From Bacilli bacterium (lineage in GTDB: Bacteria; Bacillota_I; Bacilli_A; Izemoplasmatales; Hujiaoplasmataceae): a DNA stretch of 35,754 nt. Position 1 is the first letter of the stretch. The number at the start of each line of letters is the position of its first letter. The stretch covers positions 1 to 35,754 of the forward strand of contig JAFGQH010000061.1 of the NCBI GenBank assembly GCA_016935815.1. Direction: 5' to 3'. The position numbers were made by a program, and so were the translations under genes. A model generated the notes under the pieces. That model did no database searches. It saw only the letters and a program-made list of their open reading frames with translations, and was not told where the DNA came from. Positions 19,262 to 26,816 of the stretch are shown here, piece by piece.

Positions 19262-20184
19262 AACGAGGACGTATTATAGTTCCCGCATATAACGAAGAGA
19301 AAAACATTTCTTTGTTTTATGATGAAGTGACGAAATACATTAAGCAAGATGAATATGATATTGACATACTTTATGTAAATGATGGTTCCAAAGATAACAC
19401 TTTGGAAGAAATCAAAAAATTGGCAAAACGAGATAATAAAGTGAAGTACATTTCCTTATCTCGTAATTTTGGCAAGGAGTCCGCAATGCATGCTGGGTTG
19501 GTCAGCTCAAGAGATTTTGATTTTATCATTATGATCGACTGCGACTTGCAGCAACCTCCAAAATTGATTCCGGAAATGCTTGAATATTATGAAGAAGGAT
19601 ATAAAATTGTCTTTACGAAAGGGAAAACAAGAAAGAATGAACCGAAACTGAGAGCTTTTTTCGCGAACTGGTTCTATCGAATATATAATGCTTATACAGA
19701 AATGCCTTTGGAAAATGGTACGAAAGATTTTCAATTGTTGGACAAGGTTGTTGTCGAAGCATATTTGAAATTTAAAGATAATTACCGGTTTGTAAAAGGA
19801 ATGTTTTCATGGGTTGGATATTCCAGAAAGTGCATCGAATATGATTTCATTCCGCGACAACACGGAAAAGGCACTTGGAACTTCCGTTCTTTAATGAGAT
19901 ACGCTTTTAACGGGATGAATCAATTTTCAACAATCCTGTTAGTATTGCCTGTCATTATCGTATTCTTGGCGATCGCTCTAATTGTCATGGATGTAGTATT
20001 ATATTCTGCCAATACTTTCAGTTTGTCGGATTTGATTATTAGTTTACAGGTATCGTTCTTGTTGTTTGTATTTGGTGGTATCTCTTACGTTACGATCTAT
20101 TTGGTTTATCAAAACCGCAAACAGGTACTGAACAGACCGATTTACTTGGTAGAAGAAGCTTCGGGGGATTTAGATATTGAATAA
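19258..20184 (+). CDS. Polyprenyl-phosphate glycosyltransferase, CsbB/GtrB type
   Basis: A 308-residue family-2 glycosyltransferase that should load one sugar onto undecaprenyl phosphate at the inner membrane face. The GT-A domain shows VPAYNEEKNI (8-17), VNDGSKDNT, LSRNFGKESA and the metal-binding IDCDLQQPP with Asp94 and Asp96. RQHGKGTWNF is the GtrB/DPM1-type membrane-edge motif. Two TM segments end the protein (about 220-245 and 258-285), as in CsbB, GtrB and ArnC. It overlaps the YfhO gene by four bases and the GtrA-like gene by eight, so all three are translationally linked. The sugar cannot be predicted; GlcNAc is used by B. subtilis CsbB. Confidence 0.92.
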   Translation: MKRGRIIVPAYNEEKNISLFYDEVTKYIKQDEYDIDILYVNDGSKDNTLEEIKKLAKRDNKVKYISLSRNFGKESAMHAGLVSSRDFDFIIMIDCDLQQPPKLIPEMLEYYEEGYKIVFTKGKTRKNEPKLRAFFANWFYRIYNAYTEMPLENGTKDFQLLDKVVVEAYLKFKDNYRFVKGMFSWVGYSRKCIEYDFIPRQHGKGTWNFRSLMRYAFNGMNQFSTILLVLPVIIVFLAIALIVMDVVLYSANTFSLSDLIISLQVSFLLFVFGGISYVTIYLVYQNRKQVLNRPIYLVEEASGDLDIE

Positions 20185-20632
20185 GCTTTTTGCATTTATA
20201 AAGAAACATTTTTTAACTAGAAAATTCTTGACTTTCGGAATTATTGGAGTCGCAAATACCGGTATTGATGCACTGGTGTATTATTTGGTTTATTGGCATA
20301 TTAGTCCAAGTCCGTTTTGGTCAAAGACAGCGGCTTTTTTCGCAGCTTCTGTATTTTCCTATTTTGCAAATGTGATATTCACCTTTAAACCAAAGAAAAA
20401 GTCAACAGCACAATTTTCGATTGTCATGCTTGTCTTTGGATTGCGTTGGTTAATTAGTGCCGGGTTGGCCGTTGCCTTTGCGTATATCCTCCAAGATTTG
20501 ATGGGAATTGATTTTGAAGTATATAAATCAGTCAGTATTTTACCTACATTCTTAGCTTCTGCATTGCTGATACCGATAGCTTACTTCGCATTGGATTGGG
20601 TATTCCGCAAAACCGATGAGGAAAATAGTTAA
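20177..20632 (+). CDS. GtrA-family flippase
   Basis: A 151-residue protein with four TM segments and the GtrA start pattern FLTFGIIGVANTGIDALVYY. GtrA/GtcA proteins are believed to flip polyprenyl-phosphate-linked sugar across the membrane for O-antigen, teichoic acid or lipoglycan decoration. The start is TTG 20177 with GGGGGA eight bases upstream, overlapping the glycosyltransferase stop (TTGAATAA). It is the last gene of the glycosylation operon. No terminator is seen in the 59 bases before cdaA, so some read-through into cdaA is likely. Confidence 0.9.
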   Translation: MNKLFAFIKKHFLTRKFLTFGIIGVANTGIDALVYYLVYWHISPSPFWSKTAAFFAASVFSYFANVIFTFKPKKKSTAQFSIVMLVFGLRWLISAGLAVAFAYILQDLMGIDFEVYKSVSILPTFLASALLIPIAYFALDWVFRKTDEENS

Positions 20633-20656
20633 ATTGCCTTTTATTAATGAATTAAA

Positions 20657-20665
20657 TGATATAAA
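20657..20665 (+). promoter_or_regulatory. Extended -10 promoter of cdaA
   Basis: TGATATAAA (one mismatch to TATAAT) in the short gap before cdaA, with AAGGA ahead of the start codon. Confidence 0.45.
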
Positions 20666-20691
20666 ATAATGATAGATAAGGATGTGATAAG

Positions 20692-21432
20692 ATGGATGCA
20701 TATACCATCATAATTGTAATAACGTATTTATTTGCCTTGTTTTTGTTGATGTTGAGAATCAAAGTTTCTCATAAGACAATCAAACCATTCAAACTAATTT
20801 TGCTGTTATTTGCAGTTTCATCTCTAGTCTATTTGATCAATTATTCAGGTACAATGGATATCTATACCAGAATTCTGATCTTTTTACCTGTTCCTTATCT
20901 CGTAGTTATGACTTATATCATAGAAATCACAAACATTATGAAGAAAGCAGGCTTTAGCGGTTTCGCAAAAAAGCCTATGAAAATTGATAATGAATTATCC
21001 GAACAGTTGATGAGCGCAGTAGATTTTCTTTCAAAACGCAAAATCGGAGCTTTGATTACTGTGGAGCGCAATGTTAATTTGACACCATTTATCAACAAAG
21101 CTCTGTTGATTAACGCTGATGTTTCAAAGGAACTGCTAACTTCAATCTTTATACCTTCAACACCACTTCATGATGGGGCAGTCATTATTCGAGGAAACAA
21201 AATACTTTGTGCTAAAACGTACTATCCATCGACGGAAAGAACAGATCTCCCAATGACATATGGAACTAGACATAGAGCGGCAATTGGTATCTCTGAGCAA
21301 AGTGATGCTTTGACCATTGTCGTTTCAGAAGAAACCGGAAATGTAAGTGTTACAATAAATCGTCAAATGGAATATAATATCAGCAAAGAGACCCTTAGTC
21401 TTTATTTTGAAAAGTTCCTGAAAATGAATTAA
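20692..21432 (+). CDS. cdaA: Diadenylate cyclase CdaA
   Basis: CdaA joins two ATP into cyclic di-AMP, which controls potassium and osmolyte uptake and, in walled species, envelope balance. The 246-residue protein has three N-terminal membrane segments and the DAC domain with LTPFIN, HDGAV (Asp161-Gly162-Ala163) and TRHRAAIG (Arg193-His194-Arg195), plus VSEETG, so it should be active. In most Bacillota cdaA is followed by cdaR and glmM; here a terminator follows at once and neither partner is in the window. Its upstream neighbours are the glycosylation genes. Confidence 0.95.
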   Translation: MDAYTIIIVITYLFALFLLMLRIKVSHKTIKPFKLILLLFAVSSLVYLINYSGTMDIYTRILIFLPVPYLVVMTYIIEITNIMKKAGFSGFAKKPMKIDNELSEQLMSAVDFLSKRKIGALITVERNVNLTPFINKALLINADVSKELLTSIFIPSTPLHDGAVIIRGNKILCAKTYYPSTERTDLPMTYGTRHRAAIGISEQSDALTIVVSEETGNVSVTINRQMEYNISKETLSLYFEKFLKMN

Positions 21433-21455
21433 GCGCAGTCAGCGCTTTTCTTTTT
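21431..21455 (+). terminator. Terminator of cdaA
   Basis: AAGCGC (21431-21436) pairs with GCGCTT (21442-21447) around AGTCA, then TTCTTTTT. It overlaps the cdaA stop codon. Confidence 0.85.
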
Positions 21456-21481
21456 CATGAATGGAATTTTACGATTTTGTA

Positions 21482-21490
21482 TGTTATAAT
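21482..21490 (+). promoter_or_regulatory. Extended -10 promoter of the isoprenoid operon
   Basis: TGTTATAAT with no clear -35, 13 bases before TGGAGGTGA. Since cdaA is terminated upstream, this should drive the four genes to 26195. Confidence 0.65.
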
Positions 21491-21519
21491 TTCACTTGGA
21501 TTATGGAGGTGATATCTTG

Positions 21520-23865
21520 ATGAAATATGATTGCATTGTATATGGTAATGACATTTACGGGCTGACAATAGCACTCTTTTTGGCACGTAAGATGCGCAAA
21601 GTACTCGTCCTTCAAGATAACACAAAGCCCGAAGATAATTTCGAGACAATTGATATTGTTGATCCAGAAAATCGCAAATACCATTTTGATTACAATTCTT
21701 TAGGAATGTTGAGTGGATATTCTCATTCGGGATTGTTAAATGCTTACCTTGATGATTTGGGTTTAGAAAACGAGCTAGAAACCGTTGGCGTGAAAGAAGA
21801 AACGATTGTTTATCCAGATCATACATTGGTCAAACGCTTCAATACCACGAATCAATTCAAGGTTCATTTGATACGACATTATCCGAAACATCGGAATCAT
21901 ATTCATAAATTCTTTGTCGATTTAGATAGGATGTATCGTAACTATACCACTCAATATGTCAGTATGCTCCGAAATACAGAATACACATTGACATCCTTGA
22001 TGATTGAATGGGGAAATTATAGCCTTGAAGAATTGTTGGATAAGTATTTTACATCCGAAGAATTGAAACAAGAATTTTCACTTAATAGCCAGATTAACGG
22101 TTTGAATCGCTCCGATGTAAACTCCTATAATTTTTTCTCATCCTATTTTGTCGGTTTGATGAATGGATTTGATTACTTGGTTACTTCAGAGGCAAAACTA
22201 AGAGATATTATTATAGCTAAATTGAAACTGATTGATCCGAGAATCGTACATAAGACAAGAATTAAATCCATTGAAACGGATGACGGAGATAAGATTTTGT
22301 CCTTCACCGATAAGGATGATAAACAATATTCCGCAAAATACTATTTTGTTGAATCAGAACCGGAAGCATTTTACAGCAAGTACTTTAAAGAAAAGCAGGA
22401 TGATTTGGATAGCATCCACGGGTATTATCCGAACTTCAACAAAACACAAAAAATCAATACGATGTATTTGGCAATTAATGATCATCCGAAAAATCTTGGT
22501 TTGGAAGATATGATATATTATTTTTCCAATCGAGAAGAACAAATCAAAATCGTTAAACTATTCAATTATTCTCTGTTTGAAAATTCTGATAAACGTAGAA
22601 AACATGGATTGTTGTGTTTGGACTACACCTATGACGAAGCAACCAATTATCACAAAGATGATTTATTGCGTAGAGTGTATGACGTATTTCCAAAGTTGAA
22701 GAAAGCCGTGGTAGGAGTTCGTGAGGGGAAACCCAAACGATACCTAACAATGCTTCACGATACAAGAATCCGCAAGAATCTATCCATCAATGAGATGATT
22801 GAGATTGAATCCTTAGAGCATATACAAGTATTTGATAATTTATATCTAGGATCCAAATATATGCGTCCAGAAGCGGGATTATTCGGAATCTTCAATCAAG
22901 CAATCATATTTGCAGATAAGATTGAGGATCGTCTCTATTTCGGTGATGATGACGAACCACAAAGTTCTCTTAGCAATGAAGAAATCATGATGATGATTCG
23001 CCATAATTTCAATCATGAAGTGTTTGGCAATCAAGAACTTCACATTAATTTCCATATTGGAAAAAGCACTTATTTCATACGAACAAAAGGCAAGAACATT
23101 GTTATTCACCAAGGTAAATATGCCCATGCGGATCTTTCTATTTATACCAACAATGACAGGTTGTCCAATCTTTTGCTTAAGAAAACGACTTTCAATGAAG
23201 TACTGGAAGAGGGGTCTTTGAAATATCGAGGCGATAAGGATCTTCTATTCCAAGCAGTTGATGCATTTACTTTAGATGACTATCAAGAATATAATCCTTT
23301 GGATTTTATCACTTCTAGATTTAGCAACATGGGGGCCAAGATATTATTCATCTATTTCGGAATTTATTCCGCGTCCGCACTTTTGACCAATTACTTGAAT
23401 GGAGTATGGATTTATCCAATTGCATTTGGATTGACCTTGTTGACAACCATCTTAAAAATCAGAGCATATGAAAGGGTTTATTGGTTTGATATATTTATCA
23501 ATGTCATTTTCCTTGGAGCATCAATTGCCGCCTTTTCATCACCTTGGGTCAATCAGCTGCGCATGGATGATCCGCTGCTAGGCGTTATGGCGCTTGCGTT
23601 ATTGATTTCGGTATTCACAAATCATCCGGTTGTATATCATTATACTAAGTATGATCAGAATATTGATTATCGAGGGTCTGTTCTCTTTCGGGTTATTTGT
23701 AATGGTTTAACATTCTTCTGGGGATTCTTATTCTTAGCAATCCTTGTTGGAACTTATATTACTGGAGAACGGTATGTTTCAGTATTGTATTTCTTTTATT
23801 TCCTAGGAATTTTCTTGATGTATTACTATCCGATTATATATGTAAAGACAAATATCAAGAAGTAG
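21520..23865 (+). CDS. CrtI-like oxidoreductase fused to SCP2-like and membrane domains
   Basis: A 781-residue three-part protein I cannot assign to a named family. Residues 1-480 follow the plan of CrtI/phytoene-desaturase-type flavoenzymes: an N-terminal Rossmann start (YDCIVYGNDIYGLTIALFLA), a middle segment MNGFDYLVTSEAKL where 'GG...L' is expected, and an end NLYLGSKYMRPEAGLFGI like the family's 'NLYLAG...P' motif. The nucleotide loop reads GNDIYG where GxGxxG is normal, so cofactor binding may be altered or lost. About 495-585 resembles an SCP2 sterol/lipid-carrier domain (HINFHIG, ADLSIYTN, GSLKYRGDKDLL). About 603-780 has six hydrophobic segments. ATG 21520 follows GGAGGTGA by seven bases. 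It is first in an operon with ispD/ispF, so an isoprenoid or lipid substrate is inferred. Confidence 0.7.
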   Translation: MKYDCIVYGNDIYGLTIALFLARKMRKVLVLQDNTKPEDNFETIDIVDPENRKYHFDYNSLGMLSGYSHSGLLNAYLDDLGLENELETVGVKEETIVYPDHTLVKRFNTTNQFKVHLIRHYPKHRNHIHKFFVDLDRMYRNYTTQYVSMLRNTEYTLTSLMIEWGNYSLEELLDKYFTSEELKQEFSLNSQINGLNRSDVNSYNFFSSYFVGLMNGFDYLVTSEAKLRDIIIAKLKLIDPRIVHKTRIKSIETDDGDKILSFTDKDDKQYSAKYYFVESEPEAFYSKYFKEKQDDLDSIHGYYPNFNKTQKINTMYLAINDHPKNLGLEDMIYYFSNREEQIKIVKLFNYSLFENSDKRRKHGLLCLDYTYDEATNYHKDDLLRRVYDVFPKLKKAVVGVREGKPKRYLTMLHDTRIRKNLSINEMIEIESLEHIQVFDNLYLGSKYMRPEAGLFGIFNQAIIFADKIEDRLYFGDDDEPQSSLSNEEIMMMIRHNFNHEVFGNQELHINFHIGKSTYFIRTKGKNIVIHQGKYAHADLSIYTNNDRLSNLLLKKTTFNEVLEEGSLKYRGDKDLLFQAVDAFTLDDYQEYNPLDFITSRFSNMGAKILFIYFGIYSASALLTNYLNGVWIYPIAFGLTLLTTILKIRAYERVYWFDIFINVIFLGASIAAFSSPWVNQLRMDDPLLGVMALALLISVFTNHPVVYHYTKYDQNIDYRGSVLFRVICNGLTFFWGFLFLAILVGTYITGERYVSVLYFFYFLGIFLMYYYPIIYVKTNIKK

Positions 23866-23879
23866 AAGGTTGAGGGTTA

Positions 23880-25052
23880 ATGAACGAATTCTTTATTTAT
23901 CTATCATTAGCATTCATTCTGGTGCTATTCATTATCAGTTCGATTCTATATAAAAAGATGAGAATCTGGAAATTGGTGCTGATTGCTTTAACTTTGGCAA
24001 TCTATGCCATTATAAGATTCCTTCCACAATACATCACATTTATCGATTCGAACCTAGCTTTGGAATACTTTACGTATTTCCTTTTTGGTGTATTGATTCT
24101 ACTATCAGTAACCTTTAAGAATAAAATTAAGATTACCCAAAATCTCACCGATTATGATTTCTTCGAATTAGAAAAGGAATTGGAAAATATCAAAGATGTT
24201 TCAGACTTATTGCGATTGCGATTTATTAATACAATCGGCTTACTACATGAAGGATTGATTTTCTATAATCCGGACTTGGAAGGATTGTTCATAACGGAAC
24301 AAACATCCGAGATATTGGGTATAAAAGAAAATGATCTTACAATGGAAACGTATCAGGGTTATCTTCATGAAGAAGACCGATCAGAATATCTTAAAGCGCT
24401 GAGAGGAACAACTAAGAAAAATCCATCATATGAGATTAAATATCGGATTATTCGCAATAAAACATATGCTTGGGTCATTGAAAAGGGGAGATTATTTACT
24501 CACGGAAAAAAAGATTATCTTGTTTCGACAATCAAGGGAATTGATATGAAATTGTTTCCGGAGACAATGATACACGAACTCGATTCTCTCCCGGATGAAA
24601 ATCTATTGACTCAAATTCTGGTTCAAGCGAGAAAAGAAAAAGAAGCGTTTTATATGGTTTTGATGCATTTGACCAATATTCCGGATATTAACAGAAGATT
24701 TGGAAGAGATGTCGGTAATTTAATGATTGCCGAATACATTCGAAAGATGAGGTATCATTTTGCAAGAGACCTCAATTCCATTTTCCGAATCACGGGAATA
24801 GAATTTGCATTGATTATTCGTGAAGAACAAAAATATGAGGTTCTGAAACGAGCATTGACAAGCGGTGGGGATTTAATCAATCTAAGATTGAATGTTGGTG
24901 GAATTCAGCAAATCGTCTATCCGAATGTGGGCATCGTCAGACACGATCCGTGGTCGAATTATGAAGTGAATGATTTCATTAGTTTAGGTCATAAGGCTTT
25001 GGAAGAAGCGATTCGAAACAATAAAAAGAACTATTCTATTTTTGGAGAGTAA
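23880..25052 (+). CDS. Membrane PAS protein with degenerate GGDEF domain
   Basis: A 390-residue signalling-type protein. Three N-terminal membrane segments (about 5-24, 30-52, 62-82) lead to a PAS-like domain (about 115-230; EILGIKENDL, LHEEDRSEYLKAL, YEIKYRIIRN) and a C-terminal GGDEF-like fold (about 232-390; NRRFGRDVGNLMIAEYI). The active-site motif reads TGIEF (305-309) in place of GGDEF, so c-di-GMP synthesis is unlikely; it may bind nucleotide, act as a sensor, or work by protein contact. It starts 14 bases after the oxidoreductase fusion and ends one base before ispD, so it belongs to that operon. The ligand of the PAS domain is unknown. Confidence 0.78.
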   Translation: MNEFFIYLSLAFILVLFIISSILYKKMRIWKLVLIALTLAIYAIIRFLPQYITFIDSNLALEYFTYFLFGVLILLSVTFKNKIKITQNLTDYDFFELEKELENIKDVSDLLRLRFINTIGLLHEGLIFYNPDLEGLFITEQTSEILGIKENDLTMETYQGYLHEEDRSEYLKALRGTTKKNPSYEIKYRIIRNKTYAWVIEKGRLFTHGKKDYLVSTIKGIDMKLFPETMIHELDSLPDENLLTQILVQARKEKEAFYMVLMHLTNIPDINRRFGRDVGNLMIAEYIRKMRYHFARDLNSIFRITGIEFALIIREEQKYEVLKRALTSGGDLINLRLNVGGIQQIVYPNVGIVRHDPWSNYEVNDFISLGHKALEEAIRNNKKNYSIFGE

Positions 25053-25053
25053 T

Positions 25054-25707
25054 ATGTTTTCAGTTGTGATTGTTGCCGCAGGTAGCGCAAAGCGTACTGC
25101 ACTTGGGTATAATAAGATTTTCTATAGAATCAAAGGCAAAACATTGATTGAACATAGTGTTCAACCGTTTCTTGACGATCCAGATTTCAAAGAAATTGTG
25201 ATTGTACTTTCCAAAGAGGATATGCAAGAAGTAAGAGACCTATTTACCAAATCAAATGTGAAATATGTCATTGGTGGAGCGACGAGACAAAAATCCGTAT
25301 TCAATGGACTTAGCATCATCAATGAGGAATACGTCTTGATTCATGATAGTGCACGACCTAATCTCAAACCCGATACTTTGAATCAGATAAAAAAATCTGT
25401 TGTTGAACGAGGAGCTACGATTATGTACTCCCCTGTCAAGGATTCTGTGATAGAATATAGCGGGGAGAAAGTAAATCGATATCCAAGACGAGATGAAGTG
25501 GGATTGGTTCAAACGCCTCAAGCATTTTCAAGCGGAGCAATCAAAAAGGCTCATTCACTTGCTTTGAAACATAAACACAATTACACAGATGATGCCAGTT
25601 TGTATATGGCTGAAACAAACCAACCGGTATACCTTATTCAAGGGTATGATACAAATATCAAAGCTACAACAAAAACAGACTTAGCCTTATTGGAGGAAAT
25701 ATTATGA
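25054..25707 (+). CDS. ispD: 2-C-methyl-D-erythritol 4-phosphate cytidylyltransferase
   Basis: IspD transfers CMP to methylerythritol phosphate, the third step of the non-mevalonate isoprenoid pathway. The 217-residue protein has VVIVAAGSAKR (4-14), GGATRQKSVFNGL, LIHDSARP, LVQTPQAF, TDDASL and IKATTKTDL, all expected in the family. The start is ATG 25054 with GGAG six bases upstream; the TTG at 25042 is inside the ribosome site region and is rejected. Its TGA stop overlaps the ispF start. TarI, a close relative acting on ribitol phosphate, is the alternative, but the ispF neighbour settles the call. Confidence 0.95.
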   Translation: MFSVVIVAAGSAKRTALGYNKIFYRIKGKTLIEHSVQPFLDDPDFKEIVIVLSKEDMQEVRDLFTKSNVKYVIGGATRQKSVFNGLSIINEEYVLIHDSARPNLKPDTLNQIKKSVVERGATIMYSPVKDSVIEYSGEKVNRYPRRDEVGLVQTPQAFSSGAIKKAHSLALKHKHNYTDDASLYMAETNQPVYLIQGYDTNIKATTKTDLALLEEIL

Positions 25708-26195
25708 TCAAGATAGGATTTTCAAAAGATGTTCATCCACTAGAAGAAGGTAGACCATTCGTGCTTGGTGGAATCAAAATCGATCATCACAAGGGCTCTG
25801 TCGGACACTCTGACGGAGATTGTTTGTTGCACGCAATAGCAGAAGCGATACTTGGAGCTTTGGCGCTTGGAGATTTAGGGAAGTTCTTTCCTGATACAGA
25901 GCCTAAATATAAAGATTACGATTCTCAGTTGATTCTTAAAGAAGTGTTTGAATTTGTGTATAATCGGGGTTATGAGATTTCCAATCTGGATTGTATGATT
26001 TCTTTAGAAAGACCGAAACTAGCGCCATATATGAAAGAAATGAGGGAGAATATCGCAAGTATTTTAAAGTGTGATAAAGGACAAATATCAATCAAGGCAA
26101 CAACTCACGAAGGATTGGGATTCGTCGGAAGAGAAGAAGGAATCCTATGCGAAGCAATCGTTTTACTGGAAGGTTCTGACTATGGCATAGATTAA
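25704..26195 (+). CDS. ispF: 2-C-methyl-D-erythritol 2,4-cyclodiphosphate synthase
   Basis: IspF cyclises CDP-methylerythritol phosphate and releases CMP, step five of the MEP pathway, as a zinc-dependent trimer. The 163-residue protein has the metal ligands Asp9 and His11 (KDVHPLEEG), GHSDGDCLLHAIAEAILGA, and KATTHEGLGFVGREEGI. The last normally reads KATTTEGLGFTGRGEGI, so there are small changes but no lost ligand. It overlaps ispD by four bases and ends the four-gene operon at a terminator. Other MEP genes are not in the window. Confidence 0.96.
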   Translation: MIKIGFSKDVHPLEEGRPFVLGGIKIDHHKGSVGHSDGDCLLHAIAEAILGALALGDLGKFFPDTEPKYKDYDSQLILKEVFEFVYNRGYEISNLDCMISLERPKLAPYMKEMRENIASILKCDKGQISIKATTHEGLGFVGREEGILCEAIVLLEGSDYGID

Positions 26196-26222
26196 TCGGA
26201 CTGTTCTAGTCCGGTTTTTTTT
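26196..26222 (+). terminator. Terminator of the isoprenoid operon
   Basis: CGGACT (26197-26202) pairs with AGTCCG (26208-26213) around a five-base loop, followed by an eight-base T-run. Confidence 0.88.
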
Positions 26223-26234
26223 AGGTTATATTTC

Positions 26235-26262
26235 TTGGAAAAAACCAAAATTGTGATACAAT
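26235..26262 (+). promoter_or_regulatory. Promoter of the yutD-nifU-pgpA operon
   Basis: TTGGAA (26235-26240), a 16-base spacer and TACAAT (26257-26262) with a TGn extension; AGGAG follows ahead of ATG 26285. Confidence 0.65.
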
Positions 26263-26284
26263 TATATATACTAGGAGTAATGAT

Positions 26285-26557
26285 ATGTTAGAAACTGTTC
26301 ATGGCGAATTTGATTTGATTAAAAATTATAGAGAAGCGTTTATTATGGATGACTTCAACAAGCGATATATTGACATTTTGAATGTCTATCAATTTATTGT
26401 TGGAGATTACTCAGCAGGGATGCTGAGACTGAAAGGTTTCTCTAAAGATACATACAATCTGATTCCAGATTATCTTGTGGAATCCTGCGCACCAAATTGC
26501 GCTTATTTCATTTTGAACAATCCGAATTTCAATCCTAGTCAGAACAGAAAAGAATAG
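26285..26557 (+). CDS. yutD: YutD-family protein (DUF1027)
   Basis: A 90-residue protein that matches the YutD family of Bacillota: FDLIKNYREAF, RYIDILNVYQFIVGDYSAG (27-45), MLRLKGF and VESCAPNCAYFILN. Family members are conserved next to NifU-like and PgpA-like genes, as here (the B. subtilis yut cluster). The function is not established. It is the first gene of a three-gene operon; the ribosome site AGGAG is spaced eight bases before ATG. Its TAG stop lies inside the ribosome site of the next gene. Confidence 0.85.
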   Translation: MLETVHGEFDLIKNYREAFIMDDFNKRYIDILNVYQFIVGDYSAGMLRLKGFSKDTYNLIPDYLVESCAPNCAYFILNNPNFNPSQNRKE

Positions 26558-26570
26558 GAGCAAGCATACT

Positions 26571-26807
26571 ATGACTTACGAAGAGATCATCCAGGAAATC
26601 AAAGAAGTAATCGAAATGATTCGTCCATATATAAACAGAGACGGTGGAGATATCGAATTCGTGAAATTCGAAGATGGAATCGTCTTTGTTAAACTAAAAG
26701 GCGCATGTGTCGGTTGTGTTGGTTTCGAAAGCACGCTATCAGAACTTGTGGAAGATACATTGTTGGAACGAGTGCCTGGAGTCATTGGCGTCGAACATCT
26801 TTGGTAG
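26571..26807 (+). CDS. NifU-like iron-sulfur protein
   Basis: A 78-residue single NifU C-terminal domain, the type that carries or hands on iron-sulfur clusters (B. subtilis YutI, Nfu). The cluster cysteines are Cys46 and Cys49 in GACVGCVGF, and the helix start INRDGGDIEFV is typical. The second half of the motif is VGF where most relatives have PSS or MAS, a mild departure. TAGGAG precedes the ATG. Clients cannot be read from context; IspG and IspH of the MEP pathway are iron-sulfur enzymes elsewhere in such genomes, a loose link only. Confidence 0.93.
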   Translation: MTYEEIIQEIKEVIEMIRPYINRDGGDIEFVKFEDGIVFVKLKGACVGCVGFESTLSELVEDTLLERVPGVIGVEHLW

Positions 26808-26816
26808 GAGGATTAC

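Noticed and set aside
21455-21826. 123-codon minus-strand frame at the start of the oxidoreductase fusion gene
   Set aside because: It overlaps the promoter and N-terminal coding part of a better supported gene and has no ribosome site or family pattern.
25054-25707. ispD as TarI (ribitol-phosphate cytidylyltransferase)
   Set aside because: The gene overlaps ispF and no tarJ-like dehydrogenase is adjacent.
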